Assembly (NCBI GenBank): GCA_945910005.1
Contig: OX246747.1
Span: 34,075,635-34,139,634, forward strand
Reading direction: 5' to 3'
Source: Isoperla grammatica
Taxonomy: Eukaryota > Arthropoda > Insecta > Plecoptera > Perlodidae
DNA length: 64,000 nt
Within the stretch, counting starts at the first letter, position 1. Every line of letters starts with the position of its first letter. The notes below the pieces were generated by a model. The model did not search any database. It was not told where the DNA came from and saw nothing but the letters and a program-made list of their open reading frames with translations. Shown piece by piece: positions 45,996 through 56,459 of the stretch. A program made the position numbers and the translations under genes.

Positions 45996-46289
45996 TTACT
46001 GGGCTGCTTTGGCCACGCCCACCCACCTACCACGTTGTGGCGGGCTAAATGTACAGTCTCGCAGAGAGGTGAAGATTCGGTTCATGTTCACAATCGTCCA
46101 AAACCAAAGTCAAAATCAACAAAATCGAAAACAAAATCACATTTTTCATGAATATCAAACGGTGGATAGAAAAAGTCGGGAATTTTGAAGAAAGAGACGC
46201 CACTTTGAGCAGTCACCGTCACCGTGATTATACAAACGGATGGTTTGATGATTGTTTGATGATATGAACTTGGCTTTCTCGAGTCCTAG

Positions 46290-46850
46290 ATTCGGACAGG
46301 GAGCAGTGGTTTGGCTACATTAAGAGTTTCCCGACGTGCAACACGGTTTCGGATGAATGGAGAGACAAGTTTAACGATCATCAAGGTAGATCAGATCTTG
46401 ACTGTCGATCGTCTTTTTGTTTAGGCATACTCAATTTATGCTTAAAAGGCATCTTCCGAATAACTAGATTCGTCCTAGATTCGGACAGGGAGCAGTGGTT
46501 TGGCTATTAAGAGTTTCTCGACGTGCAACACGGTTTCGGATGAATGGAGAGACTTAAGTTTAACGATCATCAAGGTAGATCAGATCTTGGCTGTCGATCT
46601 GTCTTTTTGTTTATGCATACGTACTCAATTTATGCTTAAAAGGCATTTTGAGAATAACAAGATTCGTCCTAGATTCGGACAGGGAGCAGTGGTTTGGCTA
46701 CATTAATAGTTTCCCGACGTGCAACACGGTTTCGGATGAATGGAGAGACTTAAGTTTAACGATCATCAAGGTAGATCAGATCTTGACGGTCGATCTGCCT
46801 TTTTTTTAGACATACTCAATTTATGCTTAAAAGGCATCTTGAGAATAACT
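46290..46850 (+). repeat. Tandem triplication of a ~190-bp, protein-like unit
   Basis: Copies start at 46290, 46479 and 46673, each preceded by TCCTAG. The first reads DSDREQWFGYIKSFPTCNTV and then SDEWRDKFNDHQ before a donor-like CAAG/GTAGATC. Copy 2 has a 2-bp loss and a 2-bp gain in this frame, and copy 3 shares the gain, so no single frame is kept. It may derive from a duplicated exon that has decayed. The parent protein is not recognised. Confidence 0.88.
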
Positions 46851-47100
46851 TTGATCCGGATGAATCAAAGAAGTTGGAACGACAATCGGCATCAATAGGT
46901 ACTAAGAATCACCATGGCGAGAAACACGGATTCAGATTAATCAACGAATTTCTACGAGAGGCCGAGGAACAGTCGATCAAGAATCAACAGGTACTAAGAG
47001 TCACCATGGAGAGCAACATATGGATTCGGATTAATCAAAGAATTTTTCTACGAAAGATCGTGGAACGATCGTCATCAAGTTCTCTTACCTGATTTAGACA
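46851..47100 (+). pseudogene. Possible decayed exon remnants
   Basis: The plus frame 46823-47092 encodes acidic and basic helices (NNFDPDESKKLERQS, RLINEFLREAEEQSIKNQQ) with two donor-like AG/GTACTAAG sequences at about 46898 and 46991. The two segments around the donors resemble each other (ATCACCATGG, GGATTCxGATTAATCAA), which again suggests local duplication. No family was recognised. Confidence 0.25.
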
Positions 47101-47279
47101 CACCACCACAGACATATTCATTAACGGCCCTGTGAGCAATATGGATAGTTTGGGAATAATTCTAGAACCACAATCACAAAGACATTCCACTACCTAATGC
47201 AGCAGAGAGAAGGACACGTAACGGCGACAAGATCAACAAACCCTAGAAGAAAAGGAAGGAATTGAATTTCCCGAACGTC

Positions 47280-47545
47280 AATCAATGAATCGGAAGAGAC
47301 TGGCCAATTAGCTGCTGAACGATGTGACATAGAAGATCTCGCACATTGCCAGACGACTGTCCTTATTGGAGACTGGCTAAACGATGATGAAGTAGACGAT
47401 CTCGCACATTGCGAGACGACTGTCGTTATTGGAGACTGCCAGCTGCTGGCTGAACGATGATGAAGTAGACGATCTCGCACATTGTGAGACGACTGTCCTT
47501 ATTGGAGACTGCCGGCTGGCTGAACGATGATGAAGTAGGCGATCT
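47280..47545 (+). repeat. Tandem array, about four copies of ~68 bp
   Basis: Blocks GATCTCGCACATTGCGAGAC, GACTGTCCTTATTGGAGACT and GGCTGAACGATGATGAAGTA recur. TCTCGC...GCGAGA makes each unit a short hairpin. Confidence 0.9.
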
Positions 47546-47559
47546 CGCATATTGCGAGA

Positions 47560-47735
47560 CGAATATAGCTAGCTCTCTGATTGGCTAATGTGGGCGGGAA
47601 TACCTCAAGATGGCAAAGATCACCGGACTGGCAGCTAGCTGAACGTAGACGGTACGCTACCAATCTCGCACTTTGCGAGACGAATACCTCTGTGCTCTCT
47701 GATTGGCTAATGTGGGCGGAAATACCTCGAGATGG
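47560..47735 (+). repeat. Tandem duplication, two copies of ~122 bp
   Basis: Copies share GCGAGACGAATA, CTCTCTGATTGGCTAATGTG and GGCGGxAATACCTCxAGATGG. Each carries an inverted CCAAT box. Confidence 0.85.
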
Positions 47736-48039
47736 CAGAGCTACTACTATATCGGCTAACATACTGTGTACACAATATTCGAATCGACGTTGACATGAGA
47801 GAGAGCAAGAGAGAAACTTCGACATGATGAATGAATGAATGAATAAACAAATTTTTCCCGATTCTGGTGCAGAGTCAATCAACTGTCGGCCAATGAATGC
47901 CTGACTCAGAATGTGACCGCGTCTGTGCAAATCGTGTCTAAAAAATTGAAAAAAATGTGCCTGCGTGCGACATATCACAACAAACGAAAAAAAAAAAAAA
48001 AAAAACTCCCGTCTGCGCGCGCAAGTCGTGTATGAATGA
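47736..48039. other. Spacer with an A run
   Basis: (GAAT)n near 47826-47842 and about 17 A at 47988-48004. No gene seen. Confidence 0.4.
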
Positions 48040-48495
48040 GAAATTGTGAAAAATTAACCTGTGCATGTGTGCGACATATATCACAACAAACGAGAATATA
48101 CCGACCAAGAAAAGGCGTTTATAAATATTTGTTGCAAACTCTTCGCATCCCTATACTTTCGACTTCTACGAAGGGGTGGCAGATAGGTCACGTCCAACGC
48201 TATACTACGCTACAACATGTATCCACCCCTATACAGAAGTGCCCCATGCACAAAGAACTTAAGCTCGCTTGTTACAAATTTTCAACGGTGTCGGTACCTA
48301 CCTATATTATAATATGAACACGGATAAGACACTACTCTCGACTTCTGTGAAGGTGGCAGATAGATCGCGTCCAACGCTATACTACGCTACAACATGGATT
48401 CACAGCTATACAGAAGTGCCCCATGCACAAAGAACTTAAGCTTGCTTGTTACAAATTTTCAACGGTGTCTGTAGGCCCTTCCTTTATTATAATAT
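48040..48495 (+). repeat. Tandem duplication, two copies of ~172 bp
   Basis: Both copies contain CGACTTCT, GGTGGCAGATAG, GTCCAACGCTATACTACGCT, ACAGAAGTGCCCCATGCACA, AAGAACTTAAGCT and GTTACAAATTTTCAACGGTG. Confidence 0.9.
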
Positions 48496-49280
48496 GAAAA
48501 CGGATAAGAGTTAATTTTGACCGTTGTTTTCCGTTCGTCCAAAAGAACTATAGCCCATGTTCGCAGTTAGAAATTGATGCACTACCATATGCCAAAGGGT
48601 GGTTGCAGGGAAGCTATGCCAGCCACCACACTGATCAAATTTCTGACGTCATCCACATATTTGATCTCTTCACAATTAATATTGTGAAGGTATACCTAGG
48701 CCTACCTATACATACCGTGAGAGGCCTGCGTCACGACGTGACAGACAGACACGTGACGCTTTTCACTGTCGAACAATTGAGTTGAGTGGGTGAGTGAGTG
48801 AGTGCTGCTCTACTTACTCTGGCCGCGGGGGCAATGTTCGTGACGTCACTTGCCATTACGGAAGGGACTGACTGAACGACGTCGTCGAGGGTGCAGAAGG
48901 TCGTACAGAGAATCGCTGTGCTTGCCGAATGTGTTGTTTCTAATGGCAGGAACCAACCAACATGGCGCGTCAGTTTACCCCGTGTGTGTGTGGGATCCAC
49001 GATGGTGATTAAGGCTGCTAACTGGTTGGAAGTCTTGCAAGAAGCAAGCTTTCAGAGTGTACGGGAATACAGTAGATGAGCTATTCCACCCGAAGAAAAT
49101 GTCGATCAAGCACGTTGTATTGTAGCTTTCGTACCAGAAACATTGCTATAATCTAATATATATAGAGTTCTTGGGAGGCTTCTATAGTCTTGGAGGTAGA
49201 TCAGGTGGGGAGAGTCTTGCTATTCTTCTGTCTGAACTTGAAGTGTCATCGCTACGTTCCCGGTTTCCTAGGTCAGCAAC
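48496..49280. other. Spacer with two TGACGTCA sites, no gene recognised
   Basis: TGACGTCA at 48643-48650 and 48841-48848; GTGAGTGAGTGAGTG near 48790. The frames of 60-89 codons lack support. Confidence 0.4.
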
Positions 49281-49935
49281 AACATTACCGCCCGCATAGT
49301 TCTCGAGCCTGCTCGCTTGACCTGCTCGCTTAAGGCTGCTGCTGGCTTGAGGTTGCTGCTGGCTTGAGGCTGATAGACTGGAGCATGCTCTCTTGAGGCT
49401 GCTGGCTTGAGGCTGATAGACTGGAGCATGCTCTCTTGAGGCTGCTGGCTTGAGGCTGCTGGCTTGAGCCTCCTGGGTTGATGCTGATAGACTGTAGCAT
49501 GCTCGCTTGAGGCTGCTGGCTTGAGACTGATAGACTGGAGCATGCTCGCTTGAGGCTGCTGGCTTGAGGCTGATAGACTGGAGCATGCTCTCTTGAGGCT
49601 GCTGGCTTGAGGCTGCTGGCTAAAGCCTCGAGCATGCTCGCTTGAGACTGTATTTAAGCTATCAGCTGGCAAGTCTGTGTCATCTATCATCAGATAAAAG
49701 AGTGGCTCGCTATTCTTCTGACTGAACAAAGCGTCTTCGGTGTGTTCCTGGTTTCCTAGGTCAGCAACAACATAGTTCTTGAGCCTTTTGGCTTGAGACT
49801 TTATTAAAGCTATCAGCTGGCAAGTCTATGTCATCTATCATCAGATACAAGAGTGGCTCGCTCGCTATTCTTCTGCCTGAACAAAGTGTCATCTACATTA
49901 GCAACATTACCGCCGCATAGTTCTTGAGGCCTTTA
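49281..49935 (-). repeat. Tandem array of short GCTTGAGGCTGCTG units plus two larger duplicated blocks
   Basis: Units GCTTGAGGCTGCTG and GCTTGAGGCTGATAGACTGG, AGCATGCTC alternate from 49310 to 49660. Then TAAGCTATCAGCTGGCAAG through TCATCTATCATCAGATA, AGAGTGGCTCGCTATTCTTC occurs twice (about 49655 and 49805). Minus frames rich in S, Q, A and P (MLQSISLKPAASS) are open in all three phases over much of the array, so they are not evidence of coding. Confidence 0.9.
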
Positions 49936-50104
49936 TAGTCTTGGAAACAAGTCATGTGGAGAGTCTAGTTGATGAGAGTGTTTGCTTGTTTACTTGTTTA
50001 TTGCAACTGGCTAACGTTCTTAGTGGGCCTAATGATGTGAATCAATCGAGCTACTAATACGTACTACTAATAGGCTACATACATTCTACCATCTCTCTTA
50101 CGCT

Positions 50105-50870
50105 TCGTCCCAGAGCCTGCTGACTGGCCTGGCGTAACCACAAACAAGGCAATGCGACACTGTTGGTACATAGCCTACGTATTACCTTTATGAAGACGTC
50201 ACTAAAGAAGGCTTCACTGCTCTTGAACTTGAACTGTCCAACTCTTCATCCCAGAGACTGAGTGATTGGCTGGCTGGCTTAACCACAAACAAGGCAATGC
50301 GACACTCTGGGTACATACGTATTACCTGTTTGATGACGTCAGAAAAGAAGGCTTCACTGCTCTTGAACTTGAACTGTCCAACTCTTCATCGCAGAGACTG
50401 AGTGATTGGCTGACTGGCTTAACCACAAACAAGGCAATGCGACACTGTTGGTACATACGTATTACCTGTATGATGACGTCAGTAAAGGAGGTTTCACTGC
50501 TCTTGAACTTGAACTGTCCAATTCTTTATCGCAGAGACTTCTGATTGGCTGGCTGCCTTAACCACAAACAAGGCAATGCGACACTGTTGGTACATACGTA
50601 TTACCTGTATGATGACGTCAGTAAAGGAGGCTTCACTGCTCTTGAACTTGAACTGTCCAACTCTTCATCGCAGAGACTGAGTGATTGGCTGGCTGGCTTA
50701 ACCAGAAACAGGCAATGCGACACTATTGGTACATACGTATTACTTCTATGATGACGTCAGTAAAGAAGGCTTCACTGCTCTTGAACTTGAACTGTTCAAC
50801 TCTTCATCCCAGAGACTCACTGACTGTCTGGCTGGATGACGTCACTACAGGAGGCTTCACTGCTCGTATG
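50105..50870 (+). repeat. Tandem array of a ~138-bp unit, six copies, with CCAAT and CRE motifs
   Basis: The unit contains CAGAGACTGAGTGATTGGCT, GGCTTAACCACAAACAAGGC, AATGCGACACTGTTGGTACA, TACGTATTACCTGTATGATG, ACGTCAGTAAAG and GCTTCACTGCTCTTGAACTT. Exact TGACGTCA occurs at 50334, 50474, 50613, 50752 and 50837. GATTGG precedes it by about 70 bp in most units. Confidence 0.95.
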
Positions 50871-51180
50871 ACATGACAATGCTTCAAGAAACTGCGTGAG
50901 ACCGAAGACATGCCGCCCGGGGCTAGAGCCCACGAATATCTTCATGGTCATCTACAAGTTGCATCACTTTGTCTACGATTTACTCTGGTTTTTTATAAGT
51001 GTTGCTGTCATTTCTGATGTGACATATTTTGAGACAGCACACAATGTTTTATACTGAATATTTACCATGACTACTGTAAATAAACAAATTGTTTATTATA
51101 AATAAATGTGTGTCGGTTTTTGTAGTTGAGTCGATGAGTCGAATATTTTGATGATACGATTTATCGATATGTTGTTTGTA
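50871..51180. other. End of the array-rich tract, no gene recognised
   Basis: Contains an inverted tRNA-like block (GGGGCTAGAGCCCACGA, about 50913) resembling 11605-11630, and AATAAA-rich sequence near 51080-51105. Confidence 0.3.
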
Positions 51181-51186
51181 GGTGCG

Positions 51187-51340
51187 CGTCTGTCGATCCC
51201 CTTAAGGGGACTCGTCGAACCACCGAGTCTTTGAGGTTTATTAAAATGACGCCAGGGAATTGACGGACTTTTTTTGAGCTGAGTCGATAAAGAGTTTTTT
51301 TTTTTTTACCTGAACTTCTTTATCGACTCTGCTGTTTACT
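51187..51340. mobile_element. Two adjacent hairpins of old palindromic elements
   Basis: GTCTGTCGATCCCC at 51189 pairs with AGGGAATTGACGGAC ending near 51269 and resembles 30829-30905. GAGTCGATAAAGAG at 51283 pairs with CTTTATCGACTC ending near 51332 around a T run. Confidence 0.5.
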
Positions 51341-51439
51341 TTTATCAGATAGAGATAAATAAAATAGGGTGATGCGGGGCTAAAACGGGACAGTTTTCAA
51401 TGTCCAATTATGATATTTTTGCTATCTTCTTGGTTTAGA

Positions 51440-51712
51440 AATAAGTTTGGTGACTTTGGAGCCGTTCTAGCAGCGAAGCAAGTTTCAAAGTTGTTTTAAA
51501 TCGGCCTTGTTGATTCTGGCATCTGTCCGCAGGTGTTCGCACTGTCCAATCACTGATTCGTGTGTTTCATATTTGAAATATAGGTCTTTGATTGGTTATT
51601 GCTCACTCGTCGATGGTGTTCGGAGCCTACAGGGTTGGTTAAGTCGCTTTAAATTAAAGTCCCCCATTGAAAATCAGTCTTGTTATTGAGTGGGTAGACT
51701 CTATAAATACGA
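51440..51712 (+). mobile_element. SINE-like element S, copy 1
   Basis: About 270 bp shared with 53525-53800 (same strand) and 52229-52470 (inverted): TGACTTTGGAGCCGT, TTGATTCTGGCATxTGTCCG, CAGGTGTTCGCACTGTCCAA, CCTACAGGGTTGGTT, AAATTAAAGTCCCCCA and GAGTGGGTAGACTCTA. It ends in T/A-rich sequence. Constant 3' end, variable 5' end and microsatellite-like tail suggest a retroposon. A frame of 60 codons is shared by the copies but is probably incidental. Confidence 0.7.
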
Positions 51713-51899
51713 TTTTTTTTAAATTTTTTTATTTAATTACAAAGTAGGCTGCACATAAAGTTGTGTCTTTACAAGTTGTTTAGATTATGATCATCTCCTT
51801 ATCAGAATGCACTTAACCTACTTTAATCGCATAAATGAGTTGGCGATACGGTTGATGAGTTGTGCATGCAATAACGGCGTATGTGGGCTCATTTTTCTT

Positions 51900-51935
51900 T
51901 TTTAGGGGGGGCTCCCCCCCCCCCCCCCCCCCCAG
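51900..51935. repeat. G run followed by C run (potential hairpin)
   Basis: TTAGGGGGGGCT is followed directly by about 21 C. The rest of 51741-52030 shows nothing I can support. Confidence 0.7.
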
Positions 51936-52030
51936 AGACTTGAACACTTATGTCTGGCACCAACACCCCACTTCGTCTGAAACAAAGAGAAAGTTTTAAA
52001 AAATGGAGAAGGAGGCAAGGAGGTCAGAAG

Positions 52031-52117
52031 AAGGTCTGCTTGATTTCCGCCTAGCGGAGGCTCGTCGAACTCGCAAGTTCGACGAGCCTACGCTAGGCGG
52101 AGATCAAGTAGACCTTG
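52031..52117. mobile_element. CAAGGTCTACTTG palindrome, minimal 87-bp form
   Basis: Near-perfect hairpin from AAGGTCTGCTTGATTTCCGC to GATCAAGTAGACCTTG centred on CTCGCAAGTTCG. No interior is left between the arms and no target duplication is visible. Confidence 0.75.
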
Positions 52118-52199
52118 CTGCACTCAGTGCGCACTGGTGTGTCTGAATTTTATTGCTATGCATTGTTGTTCGGTCCAAAACATTCATTGGAAAATGCCA

Positions 52200-52470
52200 T
52201 AATATTAAATAAACAAATAAATTTGTATTTATAGAGTCTACCCATTCGCAGTAACAAGAGTGATTTTCAATGGGGGACTTTAATTTAAAGCGACTAAACC
52301 AACCCTGTAGGCTCCGAACACCACCGACGAGTGAGCGGTAACCAATCAAAGATCGATATTTCAAATGTGAAACATATAAATCGGTGATTGGACAGTGCAA
52401 ACACCTGCGGACAAATGCCAGAATCAACAAGGTCGATTCAGAACAACTTCGAATTTATTGAGAGCTTCGT
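52200..52470 (-). mobile_element. SINE-like element S, copy 2 (inverted, 5'-truncated)
   Basis: Reverse complement of the S family. The tail, here at the left, is AAATAAACAAATAAAT (52206-52221). The far end stops near 52470, about 40 bp short of the other copies, consistent with 5' truncation. Confidence 0.7.
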
Positions 52471-52734
52471 AGTAAATAATAATAGTAAAGGCCCGTCTAC
52501 ATCCACTTAGCGTACGTAACTTCCAGAAATTAGCGAGTTGGCCATATTGAATTTACATATAACAATGCACATTGAAATTAGGAAAATTAACGTACGTTTC
52601 ACGACGCGAAAAGTTGATTCAACTCCAACTTTAATCTAATTTCTAGAATTTGGTTAATTGGTGCATGCGCAATAGAGAGAAAACATACCAACAGCTTACA
52701 TTGTTTATTTATCGAAGGGTCAAACCAAACCACA

Positions 52735-52995
52735 TCACAACATTTCTATACATTTTTCTATTTTGAAAACAAAACTTCAAAACAAACAAGAAACATACAA
52801 AACTCTCACAACTTGGTTGCCCATAGTTAAACGTTTTAACTGGTGAGCAGTAACTATCGCCATACCTCGTTTTCTTCATAACGTTGCATTTTTATTATTT
52901 TGACAGCTCCTTGTTTGTCTATCAGTTCCATTCATTTGTTACATTGTTGTAGTTCGGCTGTGAAGTCAGTTGCAAATCCCTATTGGTGGGAAATT
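52735..52995. mobile_element. Palindromic MITE family F, copy
   Basis: Shares AAACATACAAAAC, TTGGTTGCCCATxxTTAAACG, GAGCAGTAACTATCGCCATA, TATTATTTTGACAGCT and CATTGTTGTAGTTCGGCTGT with the F copies at 56690 and 55320. The left end is poorly defined. Confidence 0.5.
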
Positions 52996-53524
52996 CGTGA
53001 TTTACTTAAGAAAATTATCAACATTCGATGGGAACGGCTAACGTAATTTCTATAATTTTCTATAATTTTCACGCGTACGCAAAGTGGATGTACACGAGCC
53101 TTAATAGTGGTAAATTGTTTAAAATTATTTCGGAATGAAATAGACAAATTTTAACTCTAGGTACTGACTACTGAGTATAAGATATTAAAATATTTTTGTA
53201 TTGAAAATTAGTTATATAATATGAGCGAACCTCTTGACCAATGAAAATGAGGCCGTCTACATTTAATCCATGACTTGCCACATTCAAATAATCTTCTAAA
53301 TGTTATGCCAACTAGTACAACGATGAATGATTAGCAGTAATTCTGCGAAAACAATCACCAGACATGTTATCACATATCACAATTGGCCCAGTTTTAAAAT
53401 ATCGATCGATTTGGCCCATATCGAGTTATCCTAGAAGAACACAAGTCTAGACGACCATAACAATGGTATGGTTGTGTTTACGACCAATAAGGGGCGTCGA
53501 GCAAAAAGAGTCTTTTTTTTCTTA
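52996..53524. other. Intergenic, no gene recognised
   Basis: AT-rich sequence without repeats that I can support. Confidence 0.4.
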
Positions 53525-53832
53525 GGAATAAGTAAACGGTGACTTTGGAGCCGTCCTAGCAACGAAGCACTGAATACATTCAAAGTTGTTCTGAATCGAC
53601 CTTGTTGATTCTGGCATTTGTCCGCAGGTGTTCGCACTGTCCAATCACTGATTCATATGTTTCGTATTTGAAATATCGATCTTTGATTGGTTATCGCTCA
53701 CTCGTCGATGGTGTTCGAAGCCTACAGGGTTGGTTTAGTCACTTTAAATTAAAGTCCCCCACTGCAAATCAGTTTAGTTACTGAGTGGATAGACTCTAAA
53801 TGTGAATTTATTTGTTTTATTTATTTATTTTA
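53525..53832 (+). mobile_element. SINE-like element S, copy 3, with (TTTA)n tail
   Basis: Best-preserved S copy. It ends CTGAGTGGATAGACTCTAAA and continues into TTTATTTGTTTTATTTATTTA. The 60-codon frame at 53602-53784 matches that in copy 1 with a few differences. Confidence 0.72.
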
Positions 53833-53956
53833 ACTTTTGAAATTGACTTTGCACTATCTAGATATGTGTTAACGGTGTATCTGCATTAAATATTCAAACC
53901 ATTATCCTTAAAGAACATTGAAATATTATATTTTTTATTTTTTTATATATTTATTT

Positions 53957-54055
53957 ATGCATTCATTCATTCATTCATTCATTCATTCATTCATTCATTC
54001 ATTCATTCATTCATTCATTCATTCATTCATTCATTCATTCATTCATTCATTCATT
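53957..54055. repeat. (CATT)n microsatellite, about 100 bp
   Basis: Nearly perfect ATTC repeats, about 24 units. Confidence 0.97.
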
Positions 54056-55318
54056 TACTTATTTAATGTCTATCCTATTCAGCTATAACTGATTTACAGT
54101 GAGTACAGATGTAACTTCACCAGTGCTACTAGCGTCGATTTACAAGTGGACCTTGGCCTAAATCTATCTTCTGAAATACACACTACAACTCTCATTCATG
54201 TCATGGCAGACTTGGATGATCTTTAAACTCGATAAGATTACACTAATTGAAGTGAAATACCTACCTAGCTGGAGTATTATGTCCCTCTTATCACATCAGA
54301 CGTTTCAGCTTTCGGAAACATGAAAGAAATTAACAATTCAAATGATACGCAGTTTTGTCTTGGTTGTTTTGTAAATCTTAAAACATGTTGTTTTCATGAT
54401 TATGATTAGAGGTACGTGAAAATGGCGTTTTGTATAATAGATGCTATACAAGTACATTGAAATTTTTGAAAACGCTACAAAACGCTATTTTTAACTAAAA
54501 TTATGTTTTTCTGTGCGTATTTTATGTTAGTTTGACATTGTATTCTTACATTGTGTGGCTTGGTTTCAATTCTATTCATGTTAATGTTTCCCCTGTGGCA
54601 TAACTGGTAATTAAAATTGCAAAGTAAACCCATACAAAAGATGTTTAAGGTAGGTAAAAAATAGCTGCTACAAAGTGCTACAAAATGGTTAGTTTTGAAA
54701 ATGAAAGTGCTATGAATCCATTATCAAAATGTTATTTTCATGTATCTCTAATTATGATACATATACAATCCCAAAAATAACTATATAGTCTCGTACCGAT
54801 TTCAGATCCTTGTCTTCAACCCCGTTCATGCACGCTATTTCAAAAAAATACAACAGATTACTGCAGTTCTTCCACATATTCGTAAATAATTTAACCTTTG
54901 AATTGCTATCAATGTAATGTAATGTTATGTTAGTAGCCTCATTAAAAATTCTTGCATTTATAATTTAAAATCTGGTCAGTTTATCAGTCACACTTGAGAC
55001 AGTAGGAAAAGGTAAACATGGCATAACATTCATATAGCCTGTAGAACTTCGGATATCTGTTAAAATTGCTGAAATATGGTGTTTAAACTGTCCCAAATGT
55101 AAATCAAAATATATGTCCTCTTTAGGGAGTTTAATGATCTTTTTTATTGATGTTTCTTTGATTCAATCGTGCAATTTTTCCGTTTTGCATATGTTCTTAA
55201 GTATACCTTTTGTAATGTGATGTTGCTGTTGGACACCTTTCACACCTAATTAAAAACATTGCCAAAACGTAAATATTGATTAAAATAAAAAGCCTTTCAT
55301 AAAAAAGACCATTCAATT
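54056..55318. other. Intergenic, no gene recognised
   Basis: Single-copy-like AT-rich DNA. Two words, GCTACAAAxxGCTA, recur near 54470 and 54665. No coding or RNA feature could be supported. Confidence 0.4.
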
Positions 55319-55319
55319 C

Positions 55320-55632
55320 TCTATAGGGCACTAGCAACACCAAAAGACAACAATGAAACAAATGAATTGAATCGATGGACAAACAACAAGCTGTCAAAAA
55401 ATAATTTCGTCTGATTTTGGAAAACAAAACAAAAAACAAACAAATACACATACAAAACTTTCACTTAGTCGTTGTCTATCATTAAAAGTTTTAAACGGCG
55501 AGCAGTTACTATTGCTACACTTGTTTTTATTTCTATGGTTGCAATTTTATTATTTTGACAGCTGATGGTTTGTCCATCAGTTCAATTCATTTGTTCCATT
55601 GATGTCTTTCGGTGTTGCTAGTGACCTATAGG
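55320..55632. mobile_element. Palindromic MITE family F, most complete copy, ~313 bp
   Basis: The left end CTATAGGGCACTAGCAACAC pairs with GTGTTGCTAGTGACCTATAG at the right. Inner arms AATCGATGGACAAACAAC / GATGGTTTGTCCATCAGTTC and AGCTGTCAAAA / TTTTGACAGCTG also pair. No frame is relevant. Confidence 0.75.
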
Positions 55633-56259
55633 ATGACATATTTTTATAATCCTTTAGGACAATTTAAAGCAACTTCAACAGACCGATATCTGGTGTTCCC
55701 CAAGGTAGGTGAATATACAACCTTAAAATCTTTCACCGTATCATATTTCCCTGTTAATCCTTTGAAATTATAGTGGCGACAGTTTAACAGCTACCAAACC
55801 AAATCTGTCTCGCCAAATAATAATAAAAATCAGTTTGTGTTCACGAAAACTCTCTACAAGTTATTAGTTAGTATCATAAAACGTTGTGCAATGTTAATCT
55901 GCGTCAAGTCGATATTTGTAACAAACAGATATCCATCCTGGCAGTATTGATAAGCTTTCATAGATGCTAGCTAGCATTGTTTTTAGATACCTTATCTGAC
56001 GTACTTCAGCTCTATGACGTAATTCAAGCTCAAATAATGTCTATTATCGATTTGCAAATACAAGTATAATTTTAATTATGTTCATACCACCCGTGCAGAG
56101 TCTTATCTGATTAGGTGAACGAAAATAATGACCGTTGAAATGTGGCTTTGAATGAGTGATGATGAATGTAAGTCACGTGGTGACGTCATTGATGAGAGTC
56201 AAGGTCAGTTAAGCGCCTGACGGAGGCTGGTCGAACTTCCATGTTTAACTGGGAAGGAT
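55633..56259. other. Intergenic, no gene recognised
   Basis: Contains TGACGTCA at 56181-56188 beside CACGTGG. A degenerate CAAGGT palindrome fragment (CGCCTGACGGAGGCTGGTCG) lies near 56213. Confidence 0.4.
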
Positions 56260-56263
56260 ACTT

Positions 56264-56459
56264 CTACGTCAAAAACCACACAAAATTTTCGTTTATAAAT
56301 TATATCACAAGAATGGGCTTCGAAATCGAAAATCTGAATCAACAGCGCACTGTGGTTTGGTAAGTCCTACATACTGAATGCTCTAAATTATGTCTTACAT
56401 TGTTGTTAGTATGTTTTTTTATATATAATTAATTTTATTACTAATTATCGAATTAATAA
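56264..56459 (+). mobile_element. Element K, copy 1, left part (interrupted by the Harbinger-like element)
   Basis: CTACGTCAAAAACCACACAA through AATGGGCTTCGAAATCGAAA to CGAATTAATAA matches 60931-61115. The homology resumes on the other side of the insertion at 57238. Confidence 0.8.

Noticed and set aside
49182..49729. Three overlapping minus frames rich in S, Q, A and P
   Set aside because: All three phases are open across the same short-unit array, which is a composition effect.
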